64,000 nucleotides of DNA from Chryseobacterium culicis (GTDB lineage Bacteria; Bacteroidota; Bacteroidia; Flavobacteriales; Weeksellaceae). Below are positions 61,182 through 64,000 of the stretch, piece by piece. Every line of letters begins with the position of its first letter. The first letter of the stretch is position 1. Location: positions 404,665-468,664 of the forward strand of contig NZ_PCPP01000001.1 in the NCBI RefSeq assembly GCF_002979755.1. The letters are read 5' to 3'. The notes beneath the pieces are model-generated. The model saw nothing but the letters and a program-made list of their open reading frames with translations, had not been told where the DNA came from and did no database searches. The position numbers and the translations under genes were made by a program.

Positions 61182-62521
61182 AGTTTTCTGTATTTGTATT
61201 GTGAAAGGATAATGAATAGAGTGATGAAGATGAGGTATGGCAGAAGAATCTGTATCCATTGGATAGGTGCAGATAATTTGAATACCTGTATGGTTTGCTG
61301 TCCCCAGTTGATAGGTTCTGCCGTCTGTCCTGAAAAAATAAGAGGGTAGAAGTACAATCGTTTTTTCTCATGGAATTTTTTGAGTGAAGAGGCATATTGC
61401 AGATTATTATCGATATCCGTTTTTGCCAGATGGCTTTCTACAAGCTGGGTATGAAGATTGGGAAGGAAATAACCTAAATAAACTGCAGCCTGATTTCGTT
61501 TTTGCATTTTTTCTGTATACTGTTCAGAAGATGCTGCAGATTCAAGATCTCCCATATGCTGCATGGCGTAATACCATGTCCAGGTGAACGTGTCATTTTC
61601 TTCTACGGTGAAATTTCTGTATTGAGGATATGCTTTGTAAAATTTTTCCATGGTAGGGAGCTTAGCTTCATCCCATTTATTGTGATAACCTTCTCTCTGT
61701 TCCATTACCGCTTTAAGAGATTCGTTAACAGGGTATATCTTTTGTATCAGAATATTACTGCTCATCGGAATAATAAAGTTAATCCCCACCCATACAATCA
61801 GAAGGATTAAAGCATTCTGAGCTGATGATTTTCGGAAAGAAATAACCCATCTGCATAAGGCAAACCAGAACAGAAGATAAAGCCATCCGCTGATAAGAAA
61901 AGCAATATAATACAGATCCAAAGGTATTTTTATCCAAACTGAGGCGATGATCATTAATGCCAGATATACCGCAGTAACGGCCAAAAGGCGGATAAGCATC
62001 TTATGATCCAGAAGCTTTTGTAAATTTCCGCTTTGTACCGAAAGCAATTTCCAGGTTCCTCTTTCTTCTTCCTCAGAAATCAGATTATAACAAAACGCCA
62101 CAATCACCAGAGGAAAAAGGAAAACAACAACAAAACTAAAGTCAAAATTTCCAACGGCTGCATTGGCAGGATTATAAAAATCAGAATTGTAGCGTTGTTC
62201 CTCCAGATTTCGGATGGTTACCCCTTGGATAGATGGGTTTAAATCCCGCATTCCGATATTTAAAGCGGCAAGTCTGGGAGTTTCATTCACTAGATTAAAT
62301 TTGATGTAGTAAAGAACCAGTCCCAGATCATCTTTATGGAATTTTATATTCCGTTGAATGCTTTCTTTTTGAAATGCTTCACTTTTGGAAATGATATCTT
62401 CGTTCCGATCCAGAAATTTCTTTCCGGTATAAATAGCCATGATCCCAGCCATGAATAAAAACAACAATGCAATGATATAAGCCTTGTTACGGTAAAATTG
62501 GGTATATAAATAACGATTCAT
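61175..62521 (-). CDS. ABC-2 permease, DUF3526 type
   Basis: Protein of 448 residues. Six membrane segments in two blocks: an N-terminal helix with a long extracytoplasmic loop (~40-130) and the VGNFDFSFVVVFLFPLVIVAFCYNLISEEEERGTWKLLSVQSGN core (the ABC-2 coupling region, EEERGT), then four helices and a terminal helix WIQILLPYLIFITLFIILS. The DUF3526 C-terminal part fits. Such permeases pair with CcmA-type ATPases to export or act as part of a larger envelope complex. It directly abuts the other permease with no spacer. Confidence 0.88.
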   Translation of the reverse strand: MNRYLYTQFYRNKAYIIALLFLFMAGIMAIYTGKKFLDRNEDIISKSEAFQKESIQRNIKFHKDDLGLVLYYIKFNLVNETPRLAALNIGMRDLNPSIQGVTIRNLEEQRYNSDFYNPANAAVGNFDFSFVVVFLFPLVIVAFCYNLISEEEERGTWKLLSVQSGNLQKLLDHKMLIRLLAVTAVYLALMIIASVWIKIPLDLYYIAFLISGWLYLLFWFALCRWVISFRKSSAQNALILLIVWVGINFIIPMSSNILIQKIYPVNESLKAVMEQREGYHNKWDEAKLPTMEKFYKAYPQYRNFTVEENDTFTWTWYYAMQHMGDLESAASSEQYTEKMQKRNQAAVYLGYFLPNLHTQLVESHLAKTDIDNNLQYASSLKKFHEKKRLYFYPLIFSGQTAEPINWGQQTIQVFKLSAPIQWIQILLPYLIFITLFIILSQYKYRKLC

Positions 62522-63967
62522 TTAGATGAGTTTTAATTTTCTTCCACTTATTTCAATTGCAATAACACATACAGCCAGCCATAGAACCAATGCAGCAACA
62601 GGAATTGGCTGTTCTTTCAGACTGTACAAAACAGGAGTATATTGATATTCAAAATCCGGGAATTTTTCCCAGTTATCTTTGTCGATTACAGCGGGTGGCC
62701 CTCCATTTTCAGGCTTTACATTGCTGATATGTTCAATTTGCAGGTCATTTAAATGCTGAGCCATCTGATAGCGGTATTCTTCTGCCTGTTTTTGAAATTG
62801 GGTATAGGAGAAGAAATCTGTACCTGTAGCAATCATAGAAAAGTTTTTAATAGCAATGGCCGGATTAATCAGTCCTGAAATATCAGTAAGGTTTTGTTGT
62901 TTGTTGTAAATGGTCTGCAATTCTTTTTGATGTCTGATATAAATCTGTGAACTTATTTTTTCCCCTTCCTTCATCACAAATCCACCATAGTTGAAAGGAA
63001 GCTCATTGGTTGTTTTTACCTTATACTTTTCCAATAAAGAATCTTTAATCTTCTTAAAATGCGGATCATCAGGATTGTGGCTGTCTCCTGATTTTAAAAT
63101 ATCCTTTTCCAGCGTAGTTTCAAAAGCAATACGGGAAGGTGCGGGATAAAGGTTCTGGGCGGCAAACTGAATTCCCTTAGGCAAAACAATAATGAAAAGA
63201 AGCCAGAAACCTATAAGGCTGATCAATGCTGAAGAAGTACTTTTATGGTTCGCCGAAACAATAATGGTCAAAGCGCTGATAAAAAAATAATAGATCATAT
63301 AAGCAGGCAATATCAATGCAAGCCTTATTAAAATATCAGCAGAATCAGTAGTTTCTGAGAGAAGTGTAGCTGCCAGAACAACAGGAATCACCGGAATCAG
63401 GAAGCATAAAGAAAAAAGCCACAGTCCTATGACTTTCCCCCAGACAATATCTCTTCCTGAAGCTCCCTGTACGCTGATGATTTTTAATGTGGCATTCTCA
63501 CGTTCCTGTACAATCAACCCAAATCCTAAGAAAAGGATAATCAAAGGAACAATGCTCTGCAGAATAAAAGCACTGCTGAAAGCTCCAAATCTGACCAAAG
63601 TTCCTGAACTTCCGGCTTCTGAAAGGTTCGCTGTATTCTGTTTATGGGCTTCCAGGAATATGACATTCCCAAGATAATCGTCCAATCCATTATCAAAAAT
63701 ATTCAAAGGATGTCCAATTCTGAAAACCAGATAGCCATAATGAGCCATACGGTGCGGATGCTTGTCAGGTCTGTGTTCCCAGCTTTCCCGTACTTCTTTC
63801 CGGTATTCTTTTATTTTTGAAAAGGAATCAGTGTATTTTGCATATCCTATGCTGATGCTCAACAGGCAGAATAGGAGAACAGTAATCATGGTGAGGAGGC
63901 TTTGTTTTCCTTTAAACAAATCCTGCCAGGTTTTTCTCACCACCAGTTGTAAGTTTGAAATTGCCAT
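62522..63967 (-). CDS. ABC-2 permease, DUF3526 type
   Basis: Protein of 481 residues, paralogous to the neighbouring permease (same helix layout, LIVQERENATLKIISVQGASGRDIVWGK in place of EEERGTWK). Long loops between the N-terminal helix and the helix block and again after ~260 are predicted outside the cytoplasm. Both permeases plus the ATPase make a three-gene exporter. Start: ATG at 63967, three bases after a stop codon that ends an upstream gene. Confidence 0.88.
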   Translation of the reverse strand: MAISNLQLVVRKTWQDLFKGKQSLLTMITVLLFCLLSISIGYAKYTDSFSKIKEYRKEVRESWEHRPDKHPHRMAHYGYLVFRIGHPLNIFDNGLDDYLGNVIFLEAHKQNTANLSEAGSSGTLVRFGAFSSAFILQSIVPLIILFLGFGLIVQERENATLKIISVQGASGRDIVWGKVIGLWLFSLCFLIPVIPVVLAATLLSETTDSADILIRLALILPAYMIYYFFISALTIIVSANHKSTSSALISLIGFWLLFIIVLPKGIQFAAQNLYPAPSRIAFETTLEKDILKSGDSHNPDDPHFKKIKDSLLEKYKVKTTNELPFNYGGFVMKEGEKISSQIYIRHQKELQTIYNKQQNLTDISGLINPAIAIKNFSMIATGTDFFSYTQFQKQAEEYRYQMAQHLNDLQIEHISNVKPENGGPPAVIDKDNWEKFPDFEYQYTPVLYSLKEQPIPVAALVLWLAVCVIAIEISGRKLKLI

Positions 63968-63970
63968 ATA

Positions 63971-64000
63971 TTAAAATTTGTAAGTAGCGGTTAGTAAATA
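63971..64000 (-). CDS. C-terminus of an outer-membrane beta-barrel protein (truncated)
   Basis: The window edge leaves nine residues, YLLTATYKF, and a TAA stop at 63971-63973. Alternating residues with a terminal Phe form the usual C-terminal beta-barrel signature recognised by BamA, as in TonB-dependent receptors. The gene lies three bases upstream of the permease start on the same strand, so it is the first gene visible of the same operon. Receptor type is inference. Confidence 0.55.
   Translation of the reverse strand, partial: YLLTATYKF

Noticed and set aside
1..64000. tRNA, rRNA, CRISPR arrays, insertion sequences, phage genes
   Set aside because: I looked for tRNA T-loop-like sequences, regular spaced direct repeats and transposase or integrase motifs and saw none that hold.

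Overview
The window looks like chromosomal DNA of a Flavobacteriia member of the Bacteroidota, most probably Chryseobacterium or a close relative. The base composition is AT-rich and long AT-rich gaps separate the genes. Promoters have the Bacteroidota form (a -7 element TAnnTTTG, sometimes with TTTG about 16-23 bases upstream) and Shine-Dalgarno sequences are mostly absent. Two secreted proteins end in type IX secretion (T9SS) sorting domains, and the encoded families (Era, soluble pyrophosphatase, PdhA/E2, Crp/Fnr, AraC) have the usual flavobacterial form. Genus assignment is inference from these traits. I see no rRNA, tRNA, CRISPR array, prophage or insertion sequence.

Layout. 0-13.6 kb: tail of a methyltransferase, a T9SS cargo protein, an SMR exporter with a Crp/Fnr regulator, era, a DoxX protein, a 49-residue double-glycine leader peptide not previously obvious because it is so short, an S9 peptidase, a HAD hydrolase divergent from a second Crp/Fnr regulator, a GNAT acetyltransferase, a MATE exporter, a sigma-54 response regulator, yggS and a polysaccharide deacetylase. 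13.9-19.1 kb: a copper-type block on the minus strand: thioesterase, an HMA-AraC fusion regulator, a copper-type P-type ATPase with four extra metal-binding modules, and a DUF72 gene broken by one in-frame TGA. 19.4-24.3 kb: RRM protein, secreted tandem bulb-type lectin, a PAP2-BlaI-DUF4153 operon, NIPSNAP protein. 24.6-33.8 kb: pdhA and E2 of pyruvate dehydrogenase, a LolD-like ATPase, an L,D-transpeptidase-like lipoprotein, radC, three envelope-type or unknown genes and soluble pyrophosphatase.

33.9-45.2 kb: amidohydrolase lipoprotein, a membrane pyrophosphatase fused to an OmpA-like domain, an aminotransferase, an M28 peptidase lipoprotein, a GNAT-VOC-endonuclease V string, a thiolase controlled by two TetR-type palindromes, and a GEVED T9SS protein. 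45.3-58.9 kb: a SWIM/SNF2 ATPase, then an accessory-looking stretch of transporters and regulators (SDR, three AraC proteins, two MFS transporters, HD hydrolase, MarR) with several readable operator sites. 59-64 kb: photolyase and an ABC-2 export operon (two permeases plus ATPase) preceded at the window edge by the last nine residues of an apparent outer-membrane beta-barrel protein.

Most promising for follow-up: the leader peptide (4030-4179), the pyrophosphatase-OmpA fusion, the HMA-AraC regulator beside the copper pump, the nonsense-interrupted DUF72 gene, the tandem lectin, and the phased operators of the thiolase, AraC and MarR genes. Intergenic inverted repeats recur at 1.7, 8.3, 17.6 and 25.7 kb and may be genome-wide repeat families. 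No sequence search could be run; family calls rest on motifs and recalled family features.
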